Below the pieces are notes generated by a model, which was not told where the DNA came from, did no database searches, and was given only the letters and a program-made list of their open reading frames with translations. Below, piece by piece: positions 44,761-54,030 of a stretch of 64,000 bases of DNA; within the stretch, counting starts at the first letter, position 1; every line of letters starts with the position of its first letter. Both the position numbers and the translations under genes were made by a program. This stretch comes from Ferribacterium limneticum (GTDB lineage Bacteria > Pseudomonadota > Gammaproteobacteria > Burkholderiales > Rhodocyclaceae): assembly GCF_020510565.1 (NCBI RefSeq), contig NZ_CP075189.1, positions 801,001 through 865,000 of the forward strand. Reading direction: 5' to 3'.

Positions 44761-47700
44761 CTATGAGGGAAGGTGGGCGGTTAGCCACTCATCGAGATTG
44801 TTCTCTAACAGGTAGTACTGCTCCACCCATTTGCGCATGGTCGCCCCTTCTTTTTCGCGTGCATCAGCATCGTGTATTCTTTCGCGGAGTGCTTCGAGCC
44901 AAGCTTCTGGCCTGTTGGTGATGCAACAAGCTGGGCTGTTGTGATAAGGCTGAATATCGGTACAAACTACAGGTATGCTGAGAACGCCAAATTCCAGTAG
45001 GCGTAAATTGCTTTTTGCCTGATTAAAGAGAGTGTGAGCCAAGGGGGCGATTGCAATGTCGAGGTTCAATCTTGCCAAACGAGTGGGGTATTCGGAGAAA
45101 GAGCAGCTGGCGTGGTATTCGGACAGTAATGGTTGAATTTCGTCTGGGCACATTCCAAAAAAGATCCAGTCTGCTTCATCTCGCGTCTGCTCAATTATCT
45201 CCTTTAGCATCAACAGGTCGGAACGATGCGTTGTGCCGCCTGCCCAGCCAATTCGCGGTTTGTCGCCCGTGCGTTTTTGGCTTTGCAGAGGAAGCCAGAT
45301 ATCTTGTTCCAGGCGATTGGGTACAACCCGAATGTCTGGAATAAAACGGCGATATGTTTCAGCTAAAAATTCGGTTGATGCAACCATCCGATCGCAGCGA
45401 TCCAGCGCGTACTTAAGATGGGCGCGGCTATTGGCCGGAATGTTGCCACGGAAGGGATTGCTCTCATCCATATCGGTGAGCAAGTCGTCGATTGCGTAAA
45501 CCGTAAATGGACGACCGGGAATTCGATGCAAGGAATCTAAGGTCGCCAAGGACTGGCTGCGTAAGTAGTGTTGAACAATGAAAATTTCGGGGGAAAGTCG
45601 GATTATTTCTGCGGTCGTAGGTTCACGAGGACCTACTTGTGGCCAGATGCACTCCGTCGCCTGGTCGATTTTGCGCAATGCACGTAAAGGCGAGGTCACC
45701 CGTAAATCGCCTTGGGCATTTGGTAGCGTTCGGACGAGAAAGCGTGGCAAGGAAGAAGGCAGGTATTGCCACTGAGCCCGATAGTCGGTTTCCGGACTTG
45801 GAATGAGTTTGGCTAGCGATAAATTTGGGTTAAAAAACGGGTCGACCGTAGCGGCCTTTAGCCAGCGGGCAGAAAAGATCTCGTTGGCATGTATTTCGGC
45901 GGAGAGAGCTTTTGTTTTGCGTATTTCATTCAGTTCGTTGCCAATGATCGGACAGCTTCCGTCAACGACGGTTGCTAGCGCCTGATAGATCAAGCGTTTG
46001 CCGCACGCTATCAATTTCTGGCAAAGATCGGCATCTGAAAAAGTCTCTCCGAGATCAACCTCATCCATTCCGCCAACAGCGAGGTATTCGGCTTTATGGA
46101 TGAGCATACAGTTTGAGCTTAGGGCACTTACGTCATGCGCTACTTGGAGTCTTCCAAGATAGCTGCTGTCACCGATTTTTGCTTCGCCCTGATAGGGGGA
46201 GCCAACTGTTCCACAAAGACCAATGACATTGCCGGCGTTTTCAATCAATGCCGTACCCGGCCGGATAAGACGAGGCGAGGCGGCGGCGATATCTGGTTGC
46301 AGGCAAGTGCGAACCAGTTCTTCAAGCCAATTTGACTGAATGACGACAGCCCCTTCCTCGATAAGGAGAACGAGGTCATTGGATGCGGCGCTAACAGCAA
46401 CATTGCATCGTTTCGCCTTGTTGCCAAGTGAAGTGGTTCTGACTGTACGAATTTTTGGAGATTGAAAACACTCGATTTTCGCAATCTCGAAGGGTAGGTC
46501 GGGATCCTCTACTGACTCCTCTAATACGATAAGTATTTCCAGGTTCGGGTAGCGCGTGGTTTCGATGATGCTACTGAGACATCTGGTCAACAGATCAAGT
46601 TGCCCATAGGAGAGTATTGCAATACTTACGCCGGGGGGGGCGCTTAACGGATATCGAATGTGCCAGCTAGTGGTGCTTACTGGAATGATTTCCGCGGAAT
46701 TCTCTTTATTGCCCAATTGCTCAAACAGGGCTGAAATGCAGGACTCGGTATCGGTTGGGAAGGTGCCCGGATAGCTGATTAGAACGTCAGGAATGTGTTC
46801 GATCGATGACCAGCCGAATTTTTCGGCTATCCGCAGTTGTTGGGAAAACCAGGGGCTGCCGCCACGCTGGCAGGTGCCGCCGATTGCTTCCCAGCTATCG
46901 CAACGCACGCAAATAGGGCCTGCTAGATCAGAGGAAAGCAAGGCGGAAGGATTTACCCCCGGTTTGAAGCGCGGTGAAAAACGTGTACCAACCGCATCGC
47001 AAAGATCGTCATCGCAGAAAAAAGCACGGGTTTCAGGCGAAGTTTTGGTTTGTATGGCTAGACGCCATAAATAGAGGGGATCGAGTTTTGCGCCAGTCGG
47101 GAGTTCGAGCGCCCATTGAAATCCTCTTGAATTCACCAGGAAATCGATGACTTCCTTTTCATCCTTTTCTGTTTCGATAAGGTGCCAACCAAGATTCGCT
47201 ATTTCATCAATTCCCTCCGGCGGCGCAAGAGAGGTGATGATTTCCAGTTGCCAATTTGGATAGACTTGACTGGCAAGAGTGTCCAGCGTGTCCGCGAGCA
47301 ATGTATCTTGGCATGGGCGTAGGCGGAGCAGAATTTGAAAGTTGGGGGGGCTGCTCCCCAGTGCATGGGTCGCTTTGTCTATGGCATTGAAGTCTTCCGG
47401 GACGAAGGTTCGAAGTTGGAGCCAGGCTGAGTAATCGGCATCGCTGCTGATGGGCGCAGTGATTAAGCCGTCTTTGTTCAGGCCCAGGCGTGCAGCCTGG
47501 GCTTGAACATAGGCCCAACTGGCGCGCATCCATTTATCGAACTCAGGCCGGTTCTGGTTTTGGCCCGAATGCCGTCTGAAATATGCGACAGGTTTGGCGA
47601 CGTAAGCCAAGTCCCCTCTGGACAACAACTTCAGTGCCAGTCCAACGTCACCAATGCCTGCGCAACGTCTGCCAAACAGCGACATTACATCAGGCTCTCC

Positions 47701-48789
47701 CATTGTCAGGACGTCGTCTCGTCTGAATAGCATCACAGTAGGTTCGCCCAGCGTGTTGATGCCACCATCGACAATATCGGCAATTACCGCTTGCCCGGAT
47801 AGGCGGGTCGACTGCTGGGCAAGCGGTGTGCCCAAGGGCGCAACATCAAGTGGATTTCCGTACTCGTCAATAGGCAGTCGCTGGCAGACGGCCAACCTTG
47901 CATCCGGGGTACGCAAAAATGCTGAAACCAGCTCATCAACGCACTCGGGGGCGAGCAGGTCATCATCATAAAGCGGCTTGATGAACTCCCCTTTGGCCAA
48001 GTTGATGGCTTGCGTGAGATTCTGGGCTTCTCCTAGTGTGCTAGGGTTACGGACGAATGTAATGGGAATGTGGCGGTTGGCATAGGACTGAATAATGGCT
48101 TGTACTTCATCAACCTTGCTGTCATCGCAAACAACGATTTCGAGGTCGGAATAGGTTTGCGCAAATGCGCTGTCCAGGCAGGCAACGAGAAAGTCGGGTC
48201 GGTAGGCTGGAATAACTATCGAGACCAGTGGCGCTGTGTGACGAATGTGGTTTTGCTTGGAGAACTCCAGAATGAGCCTGCTTTCCGCTTCTATTGGGAT
48301 GCTTCGGAATGGCGAGTGAGGGTCTGGAGTTATGGGATTGCTTATGTCAGCCTCCAGTCCGGCCAACTTGGCAAGTCGGGTTAGCTCTTCCGAGTCGCAT
48401 ATCCATGTGCGGTCCCAGTGGCGCATTTCAACATTAAGATATTCGGCTTTGTTTTGGACCCAGTTAGCACCTTGGCGTGAAAGCAATGGGTTACGCCAAT
48501 CGCCAGCGATATATCGATTTATAAGGTATTGGAGATCTGCCGTGGAGACGCGAATGATCCCCCCTGCTTGAAGAACCCTTCGACACTCCCGTAGGAATAT
48601 AAGAATTCCCGTTTGGGACAGCCGCTCAATAATTCCATAGGAGTAAATTCCCTGTGCTGAACGATCCGGAAATGGAATCCCATTTCTGGAAAATTCGTGA
48701 GGATCCTCATTGGGCGGAAGAAGAATATTGATGAATCCTTCAAGCTGTGAAGTGCCGTAACTGATATTCAGGTAATTTTGGTGGGCCAT
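44761..48789 (-). CDS. Large multi-domain glycosyltransferase next to flagellin
   Basis: The 1342-residue protein appears to hold at least four modules. Residues 1-170 resemble the C-terminal half of a class I methyltransferase (LRECRRVLQAGGIIRVST) but lack the SAM-binding glycine motif. A GT2 domain follows at about 187-430 (VSIVIPAYRP, acidic PLYDDDLL). A degenerate GT2-like part is at about 480-690. A second clear GT2 is at about 705-960 (VSIAILSYGQLDLL). A GT4-like domain ends the protein (about 1080-1340, PRIGWAGGTTHRSDL). Such proteins often act in flagellin or surface glycan synthesis; the target here is inferred from its position upstream of fliC. Confidence 0.75.
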   Translation of the reverse strand: MAHQNYLNISYGTSQLEGFINILLPPNEDPHEFSRNGIPFPDRSAQGIYSYGIIERLSQTGILIFLRECRRVLQAGGIIRVSTADLQYLINRYIAGDWRNPLLSRQGANWVQNKAEYLNVEMRHWDRTWICDSEELTRLAKLAGLEADISNPITPDPHSPFRSIPIEAESRLILEFSKQNHIRHTAPLVSIVIPAYRPDFLVACLDSAFAQTYSDLEIVVCDDSKVDEVQAIIQSYANRHIPITFVRNPSTLGEAQNLTQAINLAKGEFIKPLYDDDLLAPECVDELVSAFLRTPDARLAVCQRLPIDEYGNPLDVAPLGTPLAQQSTRLSGQAVIADIVDGGINTLGEPTVMLFRRDDVLTMGEPDVMSLFGRRCAGIGDVGLALKLLSRGDLAYVAKPVAYFRRHSGQNQNRPEFDKWMRASWAYVQAQAARLGLNKDGLITAPISSDADYSAWLQLRTFVPEDFNAIDKATHALGSSPPNFQILLRLRPCQDTLLADTLDTLASQVYPNWQLEIITSLAPPEGIDEIANLGWHLIETEKDEKEVIDFLVNSRGFQWALELPTGAKLDPLYLWRLAIQTKTSPETRAFFCDDDLCDAVGTRFSPRFKPGVNPSALLSSDLAGPICVRCDSWEAIGGTCQRGGSPWFSQQLRIAEKFGWSSIEHIPDVLISYPGTFPTDTESCISALFEQLGNKENSAEIIPVSTTSWHIRYPLSAPPGVSIAILSYGQLDLLTRCLSSIIETTRYPNLEILIVLEESVEDPDLPFEIAKIECFQSPKIRTVRTTSLGNKAKRCNVAVSAASNDLVLLIEEGAVVIQSNWLEELVRTCLQPDIAAASPRLIRPGTALIENAGNVIGLCGTVGSPYQGEAKIGDSSYLGRLQVAHDVSALSSNCMLIHKAEYLAVGGMDEVDLGETFSDADLCQKLIACGKRLIYQALATVVDGSCPIIGNELNEIRKTKALSAEIHANEIFSARWLKAATVDPFFNPNLSLAKLIPSPETDYRAQWQYLPSSLPRFLVRTLPNAQGDLRVTSPLRALRKIDQATECIWPQVGPREPTTAEIIRLSPEIFIVQHYLRSQSLATLDSLHRIPGRPFTVYAIDDLLTDMDESNPFRGNIPANSRAHLKYALDRCDRMVASTEFLAETYRRFIPDIRVVPNRLEQDIWLPLQSQKRTGDKPRIGWAGGTTHRSDLLMLKEIIEQTRDEADWIFFGMCPDEIQPLLSEYHASCSFSEYPTRLARLNLDIAIAPLAHTLFNQAKSNLRLLEFGVLSIPVVCTDIQPYHNSPACCITNRPEAWLEALRERIHDADAREKEGATMRKWVEQYYLLENNLDEWLTAHLPS

Positions 48790-48804
48790 AATCGACTATC
48801 AGGG

Positions 48805-50085
48805 CTATTCATTGAACAGCGATTTTTGAATTCTTCGAACGACGCGTTTAGAATTCGATACATCACGAAATTTGAAAAATAATTTCTGAATGCTGTTGAT
48901 CGCGTTTATCTGCTCGAATCCCGAACTTTGAAATGTCTGCCTAATATGGACTAAAACGTCATCGAAATTTGAGCAGATGGGGCCAGGGAACACCAGGGAA
49001 AGCTCGTACAGCAAGCCATCCTGAGAAGATTTATAGTGCTCGAGGTCGTAGGCGAAACAAATTGCAGGCTTTCCGAGATATAGGGTCTCGATAAATACAC
49101 TGGAATAGTCAGTAATAAGCAGGTCGCATTCTCGAGCGACGGCTGAAAATTCTGGAATTATCGACTGGGAAATATCGACTATTATTTCGCCGTCAATGTA
49201 TTTGTCTAAGTTGAAGTATTCGCTACTATTTTTGAAATAGTGGGGGCGGTATCCCAGGATCGCATTGTTAGCTTTAAGAGTTTTCTTGAGATCGTTGATT
49301 TCATGTTCGCTGAACTGATAATAGTACGCTTTGTCGGAAATTTCAGTTTGCCGATAGGTCGGAGCGTATACAACCAACCTTCTATTTTTTTTGATGGCTC
49401 TTATCAGTTTTATTGATTCGGAAATGTATCGTGGGAGAATATCTATATTTTGTAGCAAAAAGTCATTACGAGGCAGGCCTGTTAGCCATACCTGCCGGTA
49501 ATTGGCCGGATAGAACATTGCCGCCATCGCATAACTGTCGATGTCTGACGACGCTATTAATCCTGCATATTGCTTGCGCTCCTCAAATCGGTATTTTATC
49601 CGGTCGGTGTGTTTGAGCGTAGCGTCATTTGTTGCGTAAAGCAGTCGTTTTAAGGGAATGCCGTGCCAAAGGTTAACCACGATACGTTGTTGCATATTCA
49701 GCTTGAGAATGCTGAACCGCCGGGTTCCCCATCTCAAAGAATAATCCATCGAAATGGAATGCGTAACAAACAATACCTTGCAACGAGCAAGCATTACGAA
49801 ACTTCGCCAACTACCTAGGCGCAAAGCTTCATATCGAACACCGCCGTCGATTTGCAGGTCAGGGGTGGCGCCGCGAAAAAAAATAATTTTTCGAATCGAT
49901 GTGTCATTTTTTATTTGTTCAAAAATGGCACGCTGGTTTTCAACAAAACGATTGGTATGTAGATGATGCGTGGCGAATGCCCAGTAATCCGGTCGTTTCG
50001 GGGTAAGCCAATCCAGTGCTCGCCAAATAGGATGCAGGAGGTAGATGAGCAGGCGCATTAACATGTTATGTAAGTACTGAGGCAT
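48805..50085 (-). CDS. CDP-glycerol glycerophosphotransferase family protein (TagF-like)
   Basis: The 426-residue protein matches the glycerophosphotransferase family that transfers glycerol-phosphate from CDP-glycerol. Family features are VVNLWHGIPLKRLLYATND (about 134-152), GLPRNDFLL, and the C-terminal DLLITDYSSVFIETLYLGKP, which holds the catalytic and substrate-binding residues. The cytidylyltransferase that would supply CDP-glycerol is encoded immediately upstream, 14 bp away. In Gram-positives this makes teichoic acid; in a betaproteobacterium it more likely modifies a surface glycan or flagellin. The DNA is AT-rich. Confidence 0.85.
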   Translation of the reverse strand: MPQYLHNMLMRLLIYLLHPIWRALDWLTPKRPDYWAFATHHLHTNRFVENQRAIFEQIKNDTSIRKIIFFRGATPDLQIDGGVRYEALRLGSWRSFVMLARCKVLFVTHSISMDYSLRWGTRRFSILKLNMQQRIVVNLWHGIPLKRLLYATNDATLKHTDRIKYRFEERKQYAGLIASSDIDSYAMAAMFYPANYRQVWLTGLPRNDFLLQNIDILPRYISESIKLIRAIKKNRRLVVYAPTYRQTEISDKAYYYQFSEHEINDLKKTLKANNAILGYRPHYFKNSSEYFNLDKYIDGEIIVDISQSIIPEFSAVARECDLLITDYSSVFIETLYLGKPAICFAYDLEHYKSSQDGLLYELSLVFPGPICSNFDDVLVHIRQTFQSSGFEQINAINSIQKLFFKFRDVSNSKRVVRRIQKSLFNE

Positions 50086-50099
50086 TAAATTACTTTTGT

Positions 50100-50561
50100 T
50101 TAGTCGAAGCGCTCGACGATGGAGGAGATAAGATCGAGAGCTTGTTTGAGCTCCCCAATATGGGAGCGTTCCAGAACCTTTAATGTTTTTCGGAAGTGCG
50201 TACTAGAAACATCTTCTGTTCGTGGCAGGTAGACTACTTTGCAGTAGGCTTTAAGCTCGTCGAAGTGCCCTTCCCAATCGCTGCCCATTCCAAATATGGA
50301 AACTTCGTGATGTGCGATATCCCCGATTTTTTGATCCCATTGTTCCTCGGGTATGGCTAGATCGACACAACGAAGGCCTCGAATGATTTCAATCCTGTCG
50401 GCAAAAGGAACGACGGTTTTTTTCCCCTTGATGCTGTTGAATTCGTCAGTTGAAACCCCAACAATTAATTCGTCACCTAGCGATTTCAGGCGATTTAGTA
50501 GGCTAAGATGACCTATGTGAAAAAGATCGAATGTCCCATACGTTATAACCGTAGTTTTCAT
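50100..50561 (-). CDS. Glycerol-3-phosphate cytidylyltransferase (TagD-like)
   Basis: The enzyme forms CDP-glycerol from CTP and glycerol 3-phosphate. Nucleotidyltransferase signatures are GTFDLFHIGH (9-18, containing the HxGH motif) and RTEDVSST near the C-terminus, the counterpart of the TagD RTxGISTT motif. The 153-residue form starting at 50561 is preferred; an ATG four codons earlier has its AAGG site directly against the start. It pairs with the TagF-like gene downstream. A 191-bp AT-rich gap separates it from the FkbM gene upstream. Confidence 0.85.
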   Translation of the reverse strand: MKTTVITYGTFDLFHIGHLSLLNRLKSLGDELIVGVSTDEFNSIKGKKTVVPFADRIEIIRGLRCVDLAIPEEQWDQKIGDIAHHEVSIFGMGSDWEGHFDELKAYCKVVYLPRTEDVSSTHFRKTLKVLERSHIGELKQALDLISSIVERFD

Positions 50562-50764
50562 ATTAGAAATCATCCTTGTGCGATTGCGCTAGCGCATTGA
50601 AGTACTACGAAGCCTAATTATTGGAAAGTAATCGATAATTCAAGTTTCTGGTGACGTTGAGAAGTTTTATTGTTGACAACTATAATATTTTGCTTTCTAG
50701 TCTGGTTTGTTGCTTGTAAATCGGGCGTGTGGGTTTTGGGGGGAATTAGCGAAACCCATTGCTA

Positions 50765-51859
50765 CTATATTTGTGCCAATTTTTCTTTCCATAGCTTGTC
50801 AGCTTGCTGATACTTTTTATTATAAGCACCAAATAAGCGTATATAGCCTGCTTCGAGTGCTGCTAAGTCAACCGGGGGGGAAGGTTGCGCGACACTGTTA
50901 TAATCTCGCGGGGTGGCCAAGAGAACGCCTTCTGTGCCAAGCGACAATTGAACCCATTTGAATTCATATTCGTATTCAAATCCCAAGCTATCCAAGAACT
51001 TCGGAATTGTAATTACATCGTCCCAGCTGTGATAAAGGCATAGCGCCAGGCGTGGCCGAAACTTCAATATTGTTTTGCGCGCACCTTCAAGCGCCGGTAT
51101 TTCGGCTCCTTCGATGTCAAATTTAATGAGATCAACACGCTCTAATTGTTGGTCAGTGACATAGTCATCCAATTTGATCATTTCGACTTTTATGGCCCCT
51201 GCCCACTTCAGTGAGGTAGATGCTTGCAGCTTCGGTTGTGCTATGGAAACTTCAACGTTGCTTTTGTCACCGAGCGCAAGCCTGTTTGCGAATACATTCC
51301 CTTTGATCCCGTTTATATTTAAATTGTGGTGCAATAGAGCGAGGTTTTCATCAAGAAGCTCGAAAGCGTGAATTTCGCAGTTTCCTTTTGTTTTTGCGTT
51401 GAATAGTACTGCAGTGTCTCCGATAAAAGCTCCACCATCAATAATAATATCCCCTGGGTGCGGCGCGAATTTATCTGTGCAATATTGATCGAATGTTATG
51501 TCGTGAACACCCGTGAACCAGTCGTATCCCAATAAAGTGAAGTCATAGCCGGAAGGGAGGTACTTCCTGATTACATATTCCCGCCCATCGATACATTTTG
51601 TGCCATGAGATGCAAATGCATCCTTGACTATTGCGTCGTATTTAGAACGCTTGGTCGGAGATACTATATCCACCTTTGCCCAGCGCTTTAGAAACCAGGC
51701 GACAAAGCACTCTTGGTCCGCTGGCGTTAGCCGTTCGTAGAGTGCAGTCGAAATGTATTTGAAATCGTCTTTGTATTTTTCAATGGTTTCCGATAGTTTA
51801 AACAGATCGGTGTCATCAAGTAACGAAGTTGTTTTGATAAGGTCGAATAGTAATTTCAT
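50765..51859 (-). CDS. FkbM-family methyltransferase
   Basis: The 364-residue protein is a SAM-dependent methyltransferase of the FkbM family, often acting on sugar hydroxyls. The SAM-binding motif is IIIDGGAFIGDTAVLF (about 138-153); EIHAFELLDENLALLHHNL and VDLIKFDIEGAEIPALEG are the family's diagnostic motifs. The first 100 residues are an extra helical domain. It starts 27 bp after the 687-residue fusion gene and shares its AT-rich composition. Confidence 0.88.
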   Translation of the reverse strand: MKLLFDLIKTTSLLDDTDLFKLSETIEKYKDDFKYISTALYERLTPADQECFVAWFLKRWAKVDIVSPTKRSKYDAIVKDAFASHGTKCIDGREYVIRKYLPSGYDFTLLGYDWFTGVHDITFDQYCTDKFAPHPGDIIIDGGAFIGDTAVLFNAKTKGNCEIHAFELLDENLALLHHNLNINGIKGNVFANRLALGDKSNVEVSIAQPKLQASTSLKWAGAIKVEMIKLDDYVTDQQLERVDLIKFDIEGAEIPALEGARKTILKFRPRLALCLYHSWDDVITIPKFLDSLGFEYEYEFKWVQLSLGTEGVLLATPRDYNSVAQPSPPVDLAALEAGYIRLFGAYNKKYQQADKLWKEKLAQI

Positions 51860-51886
51860 GTCGCGTGCCTTTTATTTTTCAAGTGG

Positions 51887-53950
51887 CTATTCATCAATTA
51901 AATCCAAGCCGCGACGAGCTACTTTCAGTACGAATCTATACTCGATATATTCGGGATCGTCTGGTTTCCATGTGCCAGCATCAGATTCCTCTATGCTGAA
52001 TCCTGCGCGTTTGAACAACATAAGCCAGTTTTCTAAAGGTAAACAATTAAAATGCGTATAGAGCCAGACCCACGTTTTTGTGTGTTGAGGTACAACTACG
52101 ATAAGAGTGCCATTCTCTTTTAATGCTCGGTTGAACTGCCAGAGCTGAAAAAGAGGATTGAGTGAATGTTCTAGAGTGTGGCGAGTTATGATGAAATCAA
52201 GGGAGTTCATTGAGAAGCGGTTGCCAAATTCTGACATTTCAGTGGCTATGAATCGCTTTATGCTTTTATCTCTTGCTGGAAAATAGTCAAAGTAAGTTAT
52301 CTTGCAATCCGGCCGATCTTGCAGTTTCTTAACTAGATAGGTTGTGCCGCCAACGTCAACGCCGACGCCCGCATGTATTCGTTCAAGTATCCAATCGCAT
52401 GATAGGTCCTTGTGCTTACTCCATCCATAGTTAATCTCCTTAAGATTCTGTTTTAGCTCCGACATGAACTCGACATACAGGTTAACATCAGATGAGGCGC
52501 ATGTTGATTTTGACGCCGTCATCAAAATGCCCGTGGTTGCAACTTTTTTTTCTTTTTTGAATATTTTAAGAGACGTTTTTGTGACCGGTAGAATGTTTTC
52601 AAGTTTAATCTGGTTGATCATTTCTCGATAAAAATATATAACCTCAGAAGGGTTGAAACCATACTTCTTTATTAGATGCGCTACCATTAATTCATCTTGA
52701 GCAAAGGTGCTTATTATCAGTGTGTTGTTATTGTAGGTGGCCATGTTTTGTATTGAGTCGACCGGAATCCCATACATTGTTTCGCCAACCTTTCCTCCAT
52801 CTCTGTCAATTATGCTAACTACGTCTTCGCATTTGAGAGTCCGCATAATCAAGCCGCATCCGGATCCGGCACCATATATCACATATTTTCGTGGTGTTTT
52901 CTGGATGTCGTTTACTTGGTTAATGTTAATGTCTTGTAGCGTTTCGTAGATGCGTTTTAGGCCATGTAGCAGGAATTTGTCAATTGACTCTTGTGATACT
53001 CGTTCATTATCGAAAAGCCAGAAGATACGTTGAATTATTAATTTTTTGAACTCGTCGGTTATTTTTTTTTCGGTAATACTGTCGAGTTCTATGTACGACT
53101 GAATCATCGCGACTTCGTGCTCGGATTTTCTATCCGGATTGGTAGTGATGCTTCTGGTCCACGAGAATTCGGTGTTGACTCTATAAACAGACATGGGAAT
53201 TGCGAAATATAGTGCTCCTCTGCGTACGGATCCAAAAAGTTGAAGATATAGATCGCCTACGGTTAAATAGTCTCGATTTTTCAAAAATTCAAGAAACTCG
53301 TGTTTGGCGCGTTGTCTTACGATGCACGAGGCTGTCGGAATAGCGCCATGTCGCCGGTGAATGATGTCAATAAAAGGGATTACTGCGTCGTTCTCCGAAT
53401 AATTTCCTATCGTCGACGGTGGGGTGTCGGGCTTAAAGTAGTCAATTTTTACGGCTTGGTGAAATGACAGGTCAATATTCGGGTTGTTTGACATTTCAGT
53501 GATTTGAATCCGCAGTTTTTGGTTGTCAACCCAACAATCATCTCCTTCGCACCAGGCAACGTATTCGGCGTTCGCTCTTGGATAGTTGAATTCAACGGAT
53601 GGCCGTACACCTTGGCTAAATTGGTTGATGCTTTGCAGGATGGGTTTGATGATGTGTGGATACCGTTGATGATATTCCCTGATGATTTCTTGAGTTTCAT
53701 CGGTTGAGGCATCATCGTGAATCAATATCTCAAAACCAAAATCGGTATCTTGAGAAAGGATTCCATTGAGGGCGCTTCTCAGAAATTTCGCGTGGTTATA
53801 TGTAAGCATGCAGATGCTTACCAAGCATTCATTTGAACCTGTCCAGCGCTCAATTATTTCTTCTTCTGTTGGCGGATATGGTAGGGCGAGTACCCCTCCC
53901 GGAAATTGTTCTTGCGTATTGATGCGCATATCGGAGTCAGATTTATTCAT
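51887..53950 (-). CDS. Glycosyltransferase-Rossmann-methyltransferase fusion protein
   Basis: Three modules fill 687 residues. Residues about 40-300 are a GT2 glycosyltransferase (LVSICMLTYNHAKFLRSAL, IHDDASTDETQEI, CEGDDCW). Residues about 350-450 are a nucleotide-binding Rossmann-like domain (KYVIYGAGSGCGLIM, IIDRDGGKVG). Residues about 500-687 are a class I methyltransferase (GVGVDVGGTTYLV, DFIITRHTLEHSLNP, LIVVVPQHTKTW). It could transfer and finish a sugar in one polypeptide. It sits between the ATP-grasp and FkbM genes. Confidence 0.82.
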   Translation of the reverse strand: MNKSDSDMRINTQEQFPGGVLALPYPPTEEEIIERWTGSNECLVSICMLTYNHAKFLRSALNGILSQDTDFGFEILIHDDASTDETQEIIREYHQRYPHIIKPILQSINQFSQGVRPSVEFNYPRANAEYVAWCEGDDCWVDNQKLRIQITEMSNNPNIDLSFHQAVKIDYFKPDTPPSTIGNYSENDAVIPFIDIIHRRHGAIPTASCIVRQRAKHEFLEFLKNRDYLTVGDLYLQLFGSVRRGALYFAIPMSVYRVNTEFSWTRSITTNPDRKSEHEVAMIQSYIELDSITEKKITDEFKKLIIQRIFWLFDNERVSQESIDKFLLHGLKRIYETLQDININQVNDIQKTPRKYVIYGAGSGCGLIMRTLKCEDVVSIIDRDGGKVGETMYGIPVDSIQNMATYNNNTLIISTFAQDELMVAHLIKKYGFNPSEVIYFYREMINQIKLENILPVTKTSLKIFKKEKKVATTGILMTASKSTCASSDVNLYVEFMSELKQNLKEINYGWSKHKDLSCDWILERIHAGVGVDVGGTTYLVKKLQDRPDCKITYFDYFPARDKSIKRFIATEMSEFGNRFSMNSLDFIITRHTLEHSLNPLFQLWQFNRALKENGTLIVVVPQHTKTWVWLYTHFNCLPLENWLMLFKRAGFSIEESDAGTWKPDDPEYIEYRFVLKVARRGLDLIDE

Positions 53951-54030
53951 TTTGTCTTGGTACGGATGGCGTCATGGATTCGCGAACGCATCGATTTCTA
54001 TGCAGTAAATCGCATCGTTATAGTGACCGC

